This document shows positions 31,249 to 39,757 of a stretch of DNA of 64,000 nucleotides, one piece after another. Source of the stretch: Streptomyces sp. SAI-135. Its GTDB lineage: Bacteria; Actinomycetota; Actinomycetes; Streptomycetales; Streptomycetaceae. The stretch lies in contig NZ_JARXYP010000002.1 in the NCBI RefSeq assembly GCF_029893805.1, positions 3,720,001 to 3,784,000 on the forward strand, read 5' to 3'. The position numbers and the translations under genes were made by a program. The notes under the pieces were generated by a model. That model saw nothing but the letters and a program-made list of their open reading frames with translations, was not told where the DNA came from and ran no database searches. The stretch's first letter is position 1. The number at the start of each line of letters is the position of its first letter.

Positions 31249-33672
31249 TCAATCTCTCAGCAGGTCCGGCACGCCCTCCCCGTCCGGTTGGTCGCGCTCC
31301 GCCGAGACGACCGTGAGCTGCTGGGTGGCCCGGGTGAGGGCGACGTAGAGCACCCGCAGTCCGGCGGGCGACTCGTCGGCGATCTCGGCCGGGGAGACGA
31401 CGACCGTCGCGTCGTACTCCAGGCCCTTGGCCTCCAGGCTGCCGAGCGCCATGACCCTGTCGCCGAGTCCGGTGAGCCAGCGGGCCGCCTCCTCGCGGCG
31501 GTTCATGGCGACCACGACGCCGACGGTGCCGTCGACGAGGCCGAGGAGCCGGTCGGCCTCCTCGCGGACGGTCTCGCCCAGCGACTTGCGCACGACAGTG
31601 AAGCGGGGCTCGACACCGGTGGACCGCACGGCCCGCGGGGACTCCGCGCCCGGCATGGCGAGGGCCAGCACCTTCGCCGCGAGGTCGGCGATCTCGGAGG
31701 GGTTGCGGTAGTTGACGGTGAGCTGGAAGCGGCGGCGGGGCCGGGTGCCGAGGGCCTCGTCGCGGGCCTCGGCGGCCTCGTCGGGGTCGGACCAGGAGGA
31801 CTGGGCGGGATCGCCCACGACCGTCCAGGTGGCGTGCCGGCCGCGGCGGCCGACCATGCGCCACTGCATGGGCGTGAGGTCCTGGGCCTCGTCGACGATG
31901 ACGTGGGCGTACTCGACCCGCTCCTGGGCGAGCCGCTCGGCCCGCTCGCGCTGCGACTCCTCGCGGACCGGCATCAGCTCCTCCAGGCCGGTGAGCTGGT
32001 CGAGCGGGTCCAGTTCGCGCCGCTTGCGCGGGCGGGCGGGGGCGCCGAGGACCGCCTGGAGCTCGTCGAGCATGGCGATGTCGTGGACGGTCAGACCGTC
32101 CCGCCGGAGCGAGCGGGCGACCCTGCGGACCTCGCCGGGGTTGAGGATGCGGCGGGCCCAGCGGCCCAGGCGCCGCTCGTCGGCCATGGCGGCGAGGACG
32201 GCCTTGGGGGTGAGCTCGGGCCACCAGGCGTCGAGGAACTCGATGAAGCTGTCCTCGGAGGTGATGTCCTCGTCGAACGAGGACCGCAGCTCGGCGGCCA
32301 GCTCCGGATCGGTGTGCCGGCCGCCCGCCCCGGACCGCGCCCACAGCGCGTCCAGCAGCAGCTTGCGGGCCCGGGGCCGCAGCAGGTTGACGGGCGCGGT
32401 GCCGCCGAGGGCGGTGCGGCGGATACGTTCCAGCTCGTCCGCCTCCAGCTCCAGCCTCCGCCCGAAGGCGACGACCCTGAGGCGGGTGGGGGGTCCGGCC
32501 TTCGGTGCTACGGCGGTACCGGCACCGCTTCCTTCCCCGACCCCGCCGTCCAGGTCACCGGCGTCCCCGAAGGAGAGCTGCCCGGAGTCGGAGGGGCCCG
32601 GCGCGCCCCCGCCCGAACCGTCGGCGCCCAGCTCAAGCACCCCCCGCGCCGCCTTCCGCAGCACCTTCAGCATCCGGTAGGAGCCCTTGGCACGGGCCAC
32701 CGCCGGGGAGTCGTAGAGGGTGGCCTCGACGCCGTCGACCAGGGAGCCGATCGCCCGGATGGCGACCTGGCCCTCCTCGCCGAGGGAGGGCAGGACGCCC
32801 TCGGTGTAGGCGACCAGCAGGGGTGTGGGCGAGACGATGAGGATGCCGCCCGAGTACCGGCGGCGGTCCTGGTAGAGCAGGTAGGCCGCGCGGTGCAGGG
32901 CCACGGCGGTCTTGCCGGTGCCGGGCCCGCCCTCGACGTACGTCACGGACGCGGCGGGGGCGCGGATGACCAGGTCCTGTTCGGCCTGGATGGAGGCGAC
33001 GATGTCCCGCATGGTGTGGCTGCGGGCCTGACCGAGCGCGGCCATCAGAGCACCGTCGCCGATGACGGGCAGCTCGCGGCCCTCGAGGAAGGCCGTGAGC
33101 TCGGGGCGCATGAGGTCGTCCTCGACACCGAGGACCCTGCGCCCCTTGGAGCGGATCACCCGGCGTCGTACGACACGCCCGGGATCCACCGGAGTGGACC
33201 TGTAGAAGGGCGCTGCGGCGGGGGCCCGCCAGTCGATGACGAGCGGCGCGTACTCGGAGTCCAGGACCCCGATCCGGCCGATGTGCAGGGTCTCCGCGAT
33301 GTCGGCCGTGTTGTCCTCACGGACGGCGCCCTCGGCGGGTTCGACGGCGGTGTAGGCGCCGTCGGGCCCCTTCTTGCCGTCCTTGCCGGCGAGCAGGTCG
33401 ATACGGCCGAAGAGGAAGTCCTCGAACTCGTTGTTGAGCCGGTTGAGGTGGACGCCGGCCCGGAAGACCTGGGCGTCCCGCTCGGCGAGCGCGCCGGGCG
33501 TGCCGACCTGGCCACGCTTGGCCGCGTCGTTCATGAGGAACTCCGCCTCGTGGATCTTCTCCTCGAGGCGCCGGTAGACCCGGTCCAGATGTTCCTGTTC
33601 GACGCTGATCTCACGGTCCCGAACCGAGTCGTGAACCGAGCCGACCGCAGATGGTTGAGCCTGAGCGGCCAC
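31249..33672 (-). CDS. HelD/UvrD-like RNA-polymerase-associated helicase
   Basis: This 807-residue superfamily I ATPase starts with a long coiled coil (EQEHLDRVYRRLEEKIHEAE), as in HelD, which displaces stalled or antibiotic-bound RNA polymerase. Walker A is GGPGTGKTAVALHRAAYLLY. Motif II is VIVDEAQDLTPMQWRM, motif III TVVGDPAQSSW, and C-terminal motifs VVVSPAEIADE and LYVALTRATQQL follow. The segment after the coiled coil (IGRIGVLDSEYAPLVIDWRAPAAAPFY) is a HelD hallmark. It is not a replicative UvrD. Streptomyces HelR, a paralogue of this class, confers rifamycin tolerance; I cannot tell which class this is, and I do not see a clear rifamycin-associated element upstream. From memory it matches SCO2952. 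Confidence 0.87.
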   Translation of the reverse strand: MAAQAQPSAVGSVHDSVRDREISVEQEHLDRVYRRLEEKIHEAEFLMNDAAKRGQVGTPGALAERDAQVFRAGVHLNRLNNEFEDFLFGRIDLLAGKDGKKGPDGAYTAVEPAEGAVREDNTADIAETLHIGRIGVLDSEYAPLVIDWRAPAAAPFYRSTPVDPGRVVRRRVIRSKGRRVLGVEDDLMRPELTAFLEGRELPVIGDGALMAALGQARSHTMRDIVASIQAEQDLVIRAPAASVTYVEGGPGTGKTAVALHRAAYLLYQDRRRYSGGILIVSPTPLLVAYTEGVLPSLGEEGQVAIRAIGSLVDGVEATLYDSPAVARAKGSYRMLKVLRKAARGVLELGADGSGGGAPGPSDSGQLSFGDAGDLDGGVGEGSGAGTAVAPKAGPPTRLRVVAFGRRLELEADELERIRRTALGGTAPVNLLRPRARKLLLDALWARSGAGGRHTDPELAAELRSSFDEDITSEDSFIEFLDAWWPELTPKAVLAAMADERRLGRWARRILNPGEVRRVARSLRRDGLTVHDIAMLDELQAVLGAPARPRKRRELDPLDQLTGLEELMPVREESQRERAERLAQERVEYAHVIVDEAQDLTPMQWRMVGRRGRHATWTVVGDPAQSSWSDPDEAAEARDEALGTRPRRRFQLTVNYRNPSEIADLAAKVLALAMPGAESPRAVRSTGVEPRFTVVRKSLGETVREEADRLLGLVDGTVGVVVAMNRREEAARWLTGLGDRVMALGSLEAKGLEYDATVVVSPAEIADESPAGLRVLYVALTRATQQLTVVSAERDQPDGEGVPDLLRD

Positions 33673-33735
33673 CGGGCCCCCTTCTGACGTGCTGGGCAGC
33701 CGTCAACCGTACGCGAAGGGGGCCCCGGCGGGAAG

Positions 33736-34563
33736 TTACGCGTCGACCTGGACGAGCTTGTTGCCGTCCGAATCCACGACCTCGAAGTGATCGATCTCGT
33801 TCTGGGCGGGTGCGACCGCGCCGCCGATGTAGAGCGGCTTCTTGGACTCCTCGGTCTTGCCGTCCGGGATGCCGTAGCCCCACTTGCCGACGGACCAGGT
33901 GGACGCCGTCCAGCGCTCACCGTTGGTGCCGACCGCGATCAGCGAGCACTTCAGCGGTCCCTTGACGCCCTTGAGCTCCAAGCCGAGGGAGGTGCCCCAG
34001 TTCTTCTGCGCCATGGCGACGGTCGCGCTGACGCCGGTGGTGGCGTCCTTGCCCGAGACCTTGTCCTTCATGGAGTCGAAGAGTTCCTTGGGCGTGGCCG
34101 CGAGGACCTGGCCCTGCTTGGCACCGCCGTCGGAGTCACCGCCGTTCGCCGCGATCGCGACGAACGGGCCGCCGATGATCAGTGCGGCCGCGGCCGCGAC
34201 CATGTAGAAGCTGCGGCGCCGCTTCTGCGCACGGCGCTCGGCGACCTCGTCCACCAGCTTGTTCACGATCCGCGGACTGGGCTTGGCGGACAGCGACTCC
34301 CCGATCGCTGGGGTGCCGGAGCCCGGCAGGTCCGCGAGGGCGGCGAGCATCGGCTCCATGCCGGCGAGCTCGTCGAGCTGTTGCGCGCACCACTCGCAGG
34401 TCGCGAGATGGGCCTCGAAGGCGGTCGCCTCGGCGTCGTCGAGGATCCCGAGGGCGTAGGCGCCGACGGTCTCGTGCTCGTTCGGCACCGGAGATCCCAT
34501 CATGGAGCCAGACATACCCGAACCACCTGTGCCGAATCCCTGGTTACCCCCGTAAACACCCAT
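33736..34563 (-). CDS. rsuA: Anti-sigma factor, probable RsuA
   Basis: This 275-residue membrane protein inhibits the overlapping ECF sigma factor. Its N-terminus carries the zinc-binding anti-sigma motif HLATCEWC (HxxxCxxC) in a ZAS/zf-HC2 domain, after a Gly/Met-rich leader. One transmembrane helix follows (FYMVAAAAALIIGGPFVAIA), placing about 150 residues outside the cell, where the signal is probably sensed. The start ATG overlaps the sigma stop (ATGA), which gives stoichiometric production. From memory SCO2953-SCO2954 is the RsuA-SigU pair. The extracellular domain is not one I recognise. Confidence 0.85.
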   Translation of the reverse strand: MGVYGGNQGFGTGGSGMSGSMMGSPVPNEHETVGAYALGILDDAEATAFEAHLATCEWCAQQLDELAGMEPMLAALADLPGSGTPAIGESLSAKPSPRIVNKLVDEVAERRAQKRRRSFYMVAAAAALIIGGPFVAIAANGGDSDGGAKQGQVLAATPKELFDSMKDKVSGKDATTGVSATVAMAQKNWGTSLGLELKGVKGPLKCSLIAVGTNGERWTASTWSVGKWGYGIPDGKTEESKKPLYIGGAVAPAQNEIDHFEVVDSDGNKLVQVDA

Positions 34564-35138
34564 CACGCTGTCACCCCCCGCTCCTCCAGTGCGAGCTTCA
34601 TCGACCGCAGGGCGTAGAAGACCCGCGAGCGGACGGTTCCGCTGGGGATGCCCAGGGTCTCGGCCGCCTCGTTGACGGTACGCCCCTTGAAGTACGTCTC
34701 GACGAGCACCTCCCGGTGGGCCGGGGTCAGGTCGTCGAGCGCGTCCGACAGCGTCATCAACCACAGCGCCTTGTCGATCTCGTCCTCCGCGGGGATGACC
34801 TCCAGCGGCGACGGATCGACCTCCTGCGGCCGGGCCTGCCGGCTGCGGTGGCCGTCGATGACGATGCGCCGTGCGACCGTCACCAGCCAGGGGCGTACCG
34901 ATCCGGTCGCTCGATTGAGCTGTCCGGCGTTCTTCCAGGCACGGATGAGTGTTTCCTGCACCACGTCCTCGGCTCTCTGGCGGTCACCCGCGACCAGACG
35001 AAGGACGTACGCAAGGAGAGGTCCGGCGTGCTCCCGGTACAGGGCACGCATCAGCTCCTCATCAGGTTCCGAGGGCTGGGACATGCGATGTCGGGCCCTC
35101 GATCCACGTTCATTGGCCACGACGGAATCCTTGCGCAC
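34563..35138 (-). CDS. sigU: ECF sigma factor SigU
   Basis: This 191-residue sigma-70 family factor has region 2 (LYREHAGPLLAYVLRLVAGDRQRAEDVVQETLIRAW) and region 4 (LTPAHREVLVETYFKGRTVNEAAETLGIPSGTVRSRVFYAL). I chose the GTG at 35138 because GGAGG lies five bases upstream; an internal ATG at 35084 is an alternative. Its activity is controlled by the overlapping anti-sigma gene. SigU in S. coelicolor affects differentiation and protein secretion when unleashed. Its own promoter must lie in the following intergenic region. Confidence 0.9.
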   Translation of the reverse strand: MRKDSVVANERGSRARHRMSQPSEPDEELMRALYREHAGPLLAYVLRLVAGDRQRAEDVVQETLIRAWKNAGQLNRATGSVRPWLVTVARRIVIDGHRSRQARPQEVDPSPLEVIPAEDEIDKALWLMTLSDALDDLTPAHREVLVETYFKGRTVNEAAETLGIPSGTVRSRVFYALRSMKLALEERGVTA

Positions 35139-35403
35139 GCCCACCTCCGATGTCCGGGGGTTCCCCCAGTCGGTCGCTCGACGAGGGGTACGGACGGGGG
35201 GCGCCAGGTGTTCAAAGTGCGACGACAGTTTTCTTCTGAGTGACGTGACGAGACAGGACATGCGCGCACATTCCCGCCGCGCGATCTTTACATTTCCGCC
35301 ACACAGGCAAGATCACGACTACGGCCCGTGAGGTTGAGCGAGTAAACAACATGTAATCGAAATCACGTCGACTTCCCCTCCGCAGAAGGGACATAACGAC
35401 CAG
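35139..35403. other. AT-richer promoter region upstream of sigU
   Basis: These 265 bases include stretches far richer in A/T than the surroundings (for example TTTACATTTCCGCC near 35287 and GTAAACAACATGTAATCG near 35342). No coding frame is credible. It is the likely promoter region of sigU, though I cannot assign a consensus. Confidence 0.5.
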
Positions 35404-35988
35404 TCAGGAGCGCGACAGGGCCGCGCGCCGACGATGCCGGGCCACCCTTTCGCGGTTCCCGCAGACCTCACTGGAGCACCAGCGCCTCCTGCGTCCCCGT
35501 GACGTATCGAGGTAGACGATGGGGCAGTTGTCGCCTTCGCACTCTCTGACCGCGGCCCGCGCGACGGGGTCCGTGAGCAGCCCCACGGCGTCCCGGGCGA
35601 TGGCCCCGAGCAGTGCGGCACAGTCCGGCGGGCCGTCCAACTCGCGGATCAATGACCCGTCTTCGGCCGGTACCGCGCGCGGGGCGGGCGGCGCGGCGCG
35701 GGCGGCGTCGTTGACGCCGGCGAGTGCGAGGTCGTAGCCGTGACCGGGGGCGCCCCGCACCAACTGTGCGATGCGTCCGCGCAGTTCACGGAAGCCGACG
35801 AGCCAGGAGGGGTCCACGTGTGTCAGGTCCGTCCCCTCCGGCACCAGTCCCGAACCGACGATCCAGGCGCCGAGCACCTCCGTCGAGTCGAGGCGTTCCT
35901 CGGGGTGGGTGGTCGCGAGGAGGTCGAGACAGATCCGTCCGGCGTCGAACCGCAGCTCGTACGCGACCGTGGCCGTACCGAGTGCCAT
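35404..35988 (-). CDS. CGNR zinc-finger/ABATE domain protein
   Basis: This 194-residue probable regulator has the stress-induced ABATE domain in the N-terminal half (FDAGRICLDLLATTHPEERLDS). The C-terminal zinc finger reads CEGDNCPIVYLDTSRGRRRRWCSSEVCGNRERVARHRRR, with the CGNR signature and four cysteines for zinc binding. Its DNA target is unknown. The start is the ATG at 35988; the frame continues upstream without support. It is divergent from the DUF1772 gene with about 210 bases between, which suggests it may regulate that gene. Confidence 0.88.
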   Translation of the reverse strand: MALGTATVAYELRFDAGRICLDLLATTHPEERLDSTEVLGAWIVGSGLVPEGTDLTHVDPSWLVGFRELRGRIAQLVRGAPGHGYDLALAGVNDAARAAPPAPRAVPAEDGSLIRELDGPPDCAALLGAIARDAVGLLTDPVARAAVRECEGDNCPIVYLDTSRGRRRRWCSSEVCGNRERVARHRRRAALSRS

Positions 35989-36198
35989 GTGCCTGTCACC
36001 GCCTTGGGGTGCCCCGGTCGGACGGGGTCGGTGAGGTGCTTCGCGGCTGTGCGGGGCTGTTCCGGGGCTCCCTCCCACAGTGCCCTCCCGCCCCCGCCGC
36101 CGGAACCCCCCGTACCGGGAGCGATGCCTGGACGCGCACGTATGCGACGGCGCGTCTCGGCCATGTCCGGCACGGGAGGCGGTGCCTTGACTGGAGAC

Positions 36199-36756
36199 AT
36201 GACACAGAACAGCCGGAGCAGCGGATACGTCCTCGGCGCGGCCACGGTCGCCACGGGCCTGATCGCCGGAGCCTTCTACGTCTTCGCGTGCGCCGTGATG
36301 CCGGCCCTGGCCCGCAGTGACGACCGCGTCTACGTCCAGGTGATGCGCGACATCAACGAGGTCGTCCAGAACCCGGTCTTCTTCCTGACCTTCCTGGGCG
36401 CACCGGTGCTCACGGCGGTGGCGGCCTGGCAGGCGCGGGCCCGGGACCATCGCGGGTGGGTCCGGGCGGCGCTCGCCCTCTCCGTCCTGGCCTTCCTGGT
36501 CACCGTCGCCTGCAACGTCCCCCTCAACGACGCCCTCGCCCACGACGGCGACCCGGGTGCCCTGCGCGAGGAGTTCGAGGACGCGTGGGTGGCGTGGAAC
36601 GTGGTGCGGGCCGTGTTGCTGACGGTGGCACTGGGGCTTCTGGTGAAAGCGACGGGCAGTCGAGCCGCACGGACAGGCAGTCGTGCCGCACGGACGGGCA
36701 GTCGTGCCCCACGGACGGGCAGTCGTGCCGCAGAGGCCGATCCGACCGGTGACTAG
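36199..36756 (+). CDS. DUF1772 (anthrone-oxygenase-like) membrane protein
   Basis: This 185-residue membrane protein has four hydrophobic segments of the DUF1772 type (GLIAGAFYVFACAVMPAL, VFFLTFLGAPVLTAVAAW, ALALSVLAFLVTVACNVPLN, NVVRAVLLTVALGLLV). Relatives are annotated anthrone oxygenase-like, but no polyketide genes are nearby, so the function is open. The start ATG follows a CTGGAGA ribosome site. The C-terminal tail is made of a seven-residue repeat (ARTGSRA) encoded by 21-base units, apparently a recent expansion outside the folded domain. Confidence 0.8.
   Translation: MTQNSRSSGYVLGAATVATGLIAGAFYVFACAVMPALARSDDRVYVQVMRDINEVVQNPVFFLTFLGAPVLTAVAAWQARARDHRGWVRAALALSVLAFLVTVACNVPLNDALAHDGDPGALREEFEDAWVAWNVVRAVLLTVALGLLVKATGSRAARTGSRAARTGSRAPRTGSRAAEADPTGD
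36652..36735 (+). repeat. Four tandem 21-bp repeats in the DUF1772 C-terminus
   Basis: The units start at 36652, 36673, 36694 and 36715 with consensus ACGGGCAGTCGTGCCGCACGG, differing from one another by one to three bases. They stay in frame and encode GSRAART-like heptads. This is a minisatellite likely to vary in copy number between strains. Confidence 0.9.
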
Positions 36757-36778
36757 GCGTCGGCGTCAGGCGTCCGCG

Positions 36779-37933
36779 TCAGGCGTCCGCGTACTTCGCG
36801 TCCGCCGCCGGGTCCAGGGCGAGGCGGTACCCCCGCTTCACCACCGTCTGGATCAGCTTCGGGGCGCCGAGGGCCGTGCGGAGACGGGCCATCGCCGTCT
36901 CGACCGCGTGTTCGTCGCGGCCGGCGCCCGGCAGGGCCCGCAGCAGCTCCGCCCGGGAGACCACCCATCCGGGCCGCCGGGACAGCGCCCGCAGCAACGA
37001 CATCCCCGCGGGCGGCACCGGCCGCAGCACCCCGTCGACCAGCACCGCGTGCCCCCGGATCTCCACCCGGTGCCCCGCGATGGGCAGCGACCGGGCCCGC
37101 CCCGGCAGTTCCTGGCACAGCAGCTGCACGAGCGGCCCCAGCCGGAAGCGTTCGGGCGAGACGGTGTCCACTCCCCGCGCCTGCAACGGCAGCGCCGTCA
37201 CCGGGCCGACACACGCCGGCAGCACGTCATGGTTGAGCGCGGCGAGCAGCTCCGGCAACAGCCCCCGGTCCTCGGCCCGGGACAGCAGCGACGCGGCGGC
37301 GGGCGCGCTGGTGAAGGTCAGCGCGTCCAGCCCGCGCGAGACCGTCGCGTCCAGCAGCCGGTCCACCGGCCCGATGTCCTCCGGCGGCATCCACCGGTAC
37401 ACCGGCACCCCCACGACCTCCGCTCCCCCGGCCCGCAGCGCCTCCACGAACCCGGGCAGCGGCTCCCCGTGCAGCTGGATGGCGACCCGGCGCCCCTCGA
37501 CACCCTCCTCCAGCAGCCGGTCCAGCACCTCCGCCATCGACTCGGACGACGGCGACCAGTCCTCCGTCAGCCCGGCGGCCCGTACCGACCCCTTCACCTT
37601 CGGCCCGCGCGCGAGCAGTTCGACTTCGCGCAGCCGGTCGAGGAGCGCCTCACCGAGCCCCCACCCGTCGGCGGCCTCGACCCATCCCCGGAATCCGATG
37701 GCGGTGGTGGCCACCACCACGTCCGGTGCCTGGTCGATCAGGTCCTTCGTGGCCGCGAGCAGCTCGCTGTCGTCGGAGAGGGGGACGATCCGCAGGGCGG
37801 GCGCGTGCAGGACCGCGGCCCCGCGGCGCTGGAGCAGCGCACCGAGTTCGTCCGCCCGGCGCGCGGCCGTGACTCCCACGGTGAACCCCGCGAGGGGGCC
37901 GTGTTGCTCTGGTTCCTGCTGTTGCTCGTACAT
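36779..37933 (-). CDS. nnaR: Nitrate/nitrite assimilation regulator NnaR (HemD-like plus winged helix)
   Basis: This 384-residue protein has two parts. The first roughly 265 residues have a uroporphyrinogen-III synthase fold (GFTVGVTAARRADELGALLQRRGA, ALTFTSAPAAASLL) without obvious enzymatic pathway genes nearby. The C-terminal roughly 90 residues form an OmpR-type winged helix (LLRALSRRPGWVVSRAELLRAL...VETAMARLRTALG...VVKRGYRLAL). In S. coelicolor the equivalent (SCO2958) acts with GlnR to activate nitrate and nitrite genes. The downstream-lying narK supports this. Whether the HemD-like part binds a tetrapyrrole as a signal is not known. Confidence 0.9.
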   Translation of the reverse strand: MYEQQQEPEQHGPLAGFTVGVTAARRADELGALLQRRGAAVLHAPALRIVPLSDDSELLAATKDLIDQAPDVVVATTAIGFRGWVEAADGWGLGEALLDRLREVELLARGPKVKGSVRAAGLTEDWSPSSESMAEVLDRLLEEGVEGRRVAIQLHGEPLPGFVEALRAGGAEVVGVPVYRWMPPEDIGPVDRLLDATVSRGLDALTFTSAPAAASLLSRAEDRGLLPELLAALNHDVLPACVGPVTALPLQARGVDTVSPERFRLGPLVQLLCQELPGRARSLPIAGHRVEIRGHAVLVDGVLRPVPPAGMSLLRALSRRPGWVVSRAELLRALPGAGRDEHAVETAMARLRTALGAPKLIQTVVKRGYRLALDPAADAKYADA

Positions 37934-37968
37934 GGCTCTCGTCCCGCACTCGAGTCGTCGTACACAGT

Positions 37969-37988
37969 CGTACGTGGGCGTACGTGGG
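37969..37988 (-). promoter_or_regulatory. Tandem direct repeat CGTACGTGGG upstream of nnaR
   Basis: Two exact 10-base copies (37969-37978 and 37979-37988) lie 36 bases before the nnaR start, with a related GTCGTACAC just before. Spacing of one helical turn is typical of OmpR-type winged-helix dimer sites, so this may be an NnaR autoregulatory site. Confidence 0.4.
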
Positions 37989-38004
37989 TCGTCCCTACAT
38001 GCCG

Positions 38005-38038
38005 ACCGAGCCTGTCAACGGCTCGTGACAGGCTCGGT
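38005..38038 (-). terminator. Terminator after narK
   Basis: ACCGAGCCTGTCA (38005-38017) pairs with TGACAGGCTCGGT (38026-38038) around ACGGCTCG. It follows the narK stop by about 25 bases on the minus strand and separates it from nnaR. Confidence 0.75.
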
Positions 38039-38063
38039 TCCGGTTCATGTCGCCAGTGTTACG

Positions 38064-39446
38064 TCACACCTCGGCGTAGCTGAGCTGCGGCTTCGTCTCT
38101 GCGGCGGCCGAGGCCCGGCCCTGGACCGCCGCACGCCGAAGGTATACGGCCCAGGTGACCGCGAAGCAGGCCGCGTAGAAGGCGAGGAAGGCCACGAACG
38201 CGCCGGTCCCGGAGCCGTAGGAGAGGAAGGACTGGCGGAAGGCGAGGTTGATGCCGACACCGCCGAGCGCGCCGACCGCGCCGATCAGGCCCATGGAGGC
38301 ACCGGAGAGGCGACGCCCGTAGGCGGCGGCCGCTTCGCCCTCCAGCCCCTTGCCGAGGGCCTTCGCGTGGAAGATGCCGGGGATCATCTTGAAGGTCGAG
38401 CCGTTGCCGAGGCCGCTGAGGACGAAGAGCACCACGAACGCGACGGTGAACAGTCCGAGCGACTTCTGCATGCTGGCGGCGATGAGGACGGCGGTGGCGG
38501 CGGCCATCGCGACGTAGTTCCACAGCGTGATCTTGGCGCCGCCGTACTTGTCGGCCAGCGCGCCGCCCACCGGACGGATCAGCGAGCCGAGCAGCGGGCC
38601 GATGAAGGTGACGTACGCCGCCTCCAGCGGGGTCCGGCCGAACTGGTTCTGCAGCACCTGCCCGAAGGCGAAGCTGTAACCGATGAACGAGCCGAAGGTG
38701 CCGATGTAGAGGAAGGACATGATCCAGGTGTGACCGTCCCGCGCCGCGTCCTTCGCGGCGCCGGTGTCGTTCTTCACGTTCTCGATGTTGTCCATGAAGA
38801 GCGCGGCGAGGACGGCGGCGACGAGGATCAGCGGGATGTAGATGCCGAGCAGCACCCGGGGTCCACCGCTGGCGCCGATGATCGCGAGGGCGGCCAGCTG
38901 GATGACCGGGACGCCGATGTTGCCGCCGCCGGCGTTGAGCCCGAGGGCCCACCCCTTCTTGCGGAGCGGGAAGAAGGCGTTGATGTTCGTCATGGAGGAG
39001 GCGAAGTTGCCGCCTCCGATACCGGCCAGCAGACCGACGAGGAGGAAGGTGCTGAACGAGGTCCCCGGCTCCATCACGGTGAAGGCGGCGATGGTGGGGA
39101 CGAGGAGCAGGCCGGCCGAGATGATCGTCCAGTTCCGCCCGCCGAAGATCGCGACGGCGAAGGTGTAGGGGACGCGGACGACGGCGCCGACGAGCGTGAC
39201 CATCGACGTGAGCAGGAACTTGTCGGCGGGGGTCAGCCCGTACTCCGGGCCCATGAAGAGCACCAGCACGGACCACAGGGTCCAGACCGAGAACCCGATG
39301 TGCTCGGAGAGCACGGAGAAGAGCAGGTTCCGCTTGGCGACCTTCTCGCCGGTCTCCTTCCAGAAGGTCTCGTCCTCCGGATCCCACTGCTGGATCCAGC
39401 GACCGCCCCTGCTCGGGGGTGCGGGGGCTGTACTAGGGGCTGTCAT
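38064..39446 (-). CDS. narK: Nitrate/nitrite transporter NarK (MFS, NNP family)
   Basis: This 460-residue MFS protein of the nitrate-nitrite porter group has about 12 membrane segments. The NNP signatures are visible (GIGGGNFASSMTNINAFFPLRKKGWALGLNAGGGNIGVP and later GLGNGSTFKMIPGIF). It carries nitrate in or nitrite out. Its neighbour nnaR encodes the matching regulator. The start ATG is preceded by an approximately 310-base untranslated region. From memory it is SCO2959. Confidence 0.92.
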   Translation of the reverse strand: MTAPSTAPAPPSRGGRWIQQWDPEDETFWKETGEKVAKRNLLFSVLSEHIGFSVWTLWSVLVLFMGPEYGLTPADKFLLTSMVTLVGAVVRVPYTFAVAIFGGRNWTIISAGLLLVPTIAAFTVMEPGTSFSTFLLVGLLAGIGGGNFASSMTNINAFFPLRKKGWALGLNAGGGNIGVPVIQLAALAIIGASGGPRVLLGIYIPLILVAAVLAALFMDNIENVKNDTGAAKDAARDGHTWIMSFLYIGTFGSFIGYSFAFGQVLQNQFGRTPLEAAYVTFIGPLLGSLIRPVGGALADKYGGAKITLWNYVAMAAATAVLIAASMQKSLGLFTVAFVVLFVLSGLGNGSTFKMIPGIFHAKALGKGLEGEAAAAYGRRLSGASMGLIGAVGALGGVGINLAFRQSFLSYGSGTGAFVAFLAFYAACFAVTWAVYLRRAAVQGRASAAAETKPQLSYAEV

Positions 39447-39757
39447 GACGCCTCCACGGTGCGACGGGGCTCGGGTCCTGCTGCGAGTGACTGAGCCCGA
39501 AGTTAGGGAGAGCGCGTTTCCTGCCTGTGTTTCCTCGGATGACCGGAAAGGAACTTTGCTCTCACCCCGGGGCAGGCCGGGATGAGAGGTCGTGGAGCCC
39601 TTGTGTTACGGAAAGCTCCGCTGCGGTCACTCCGGAGGTGAGAACCGGTGCCTGCTCAGGCAGCCGCCCTTGAAGCCGCTCCGTGCGGCCGGGACGCGCT
39701 CGCGGGCGTCCGGGCCGAAGCCGATCCACTTGCCTTGCGAGATCGCCTCGAACTCGG
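39447..39757. other. Region upstream of narK
   Basis: These 311 bases hold no credible gene. Two GGAAAC direct repeats (minus strand, 39517-39534) are 13 bases apart. The sequence resembles GlnR half-sites, but the spacing does not match the usual 11, so I do not call a GlnR box. The narK promoter should be here. Confidence 0.4.

Noticed and set aside
39517-39534. GlnR box upstream of narK
   Set aside because: Two GGAAAC copies are 13 bases apart instead of the roughly 11 expected for the gTnAC-n6-GaAAC pattern, and the first half-site consensus is absent.
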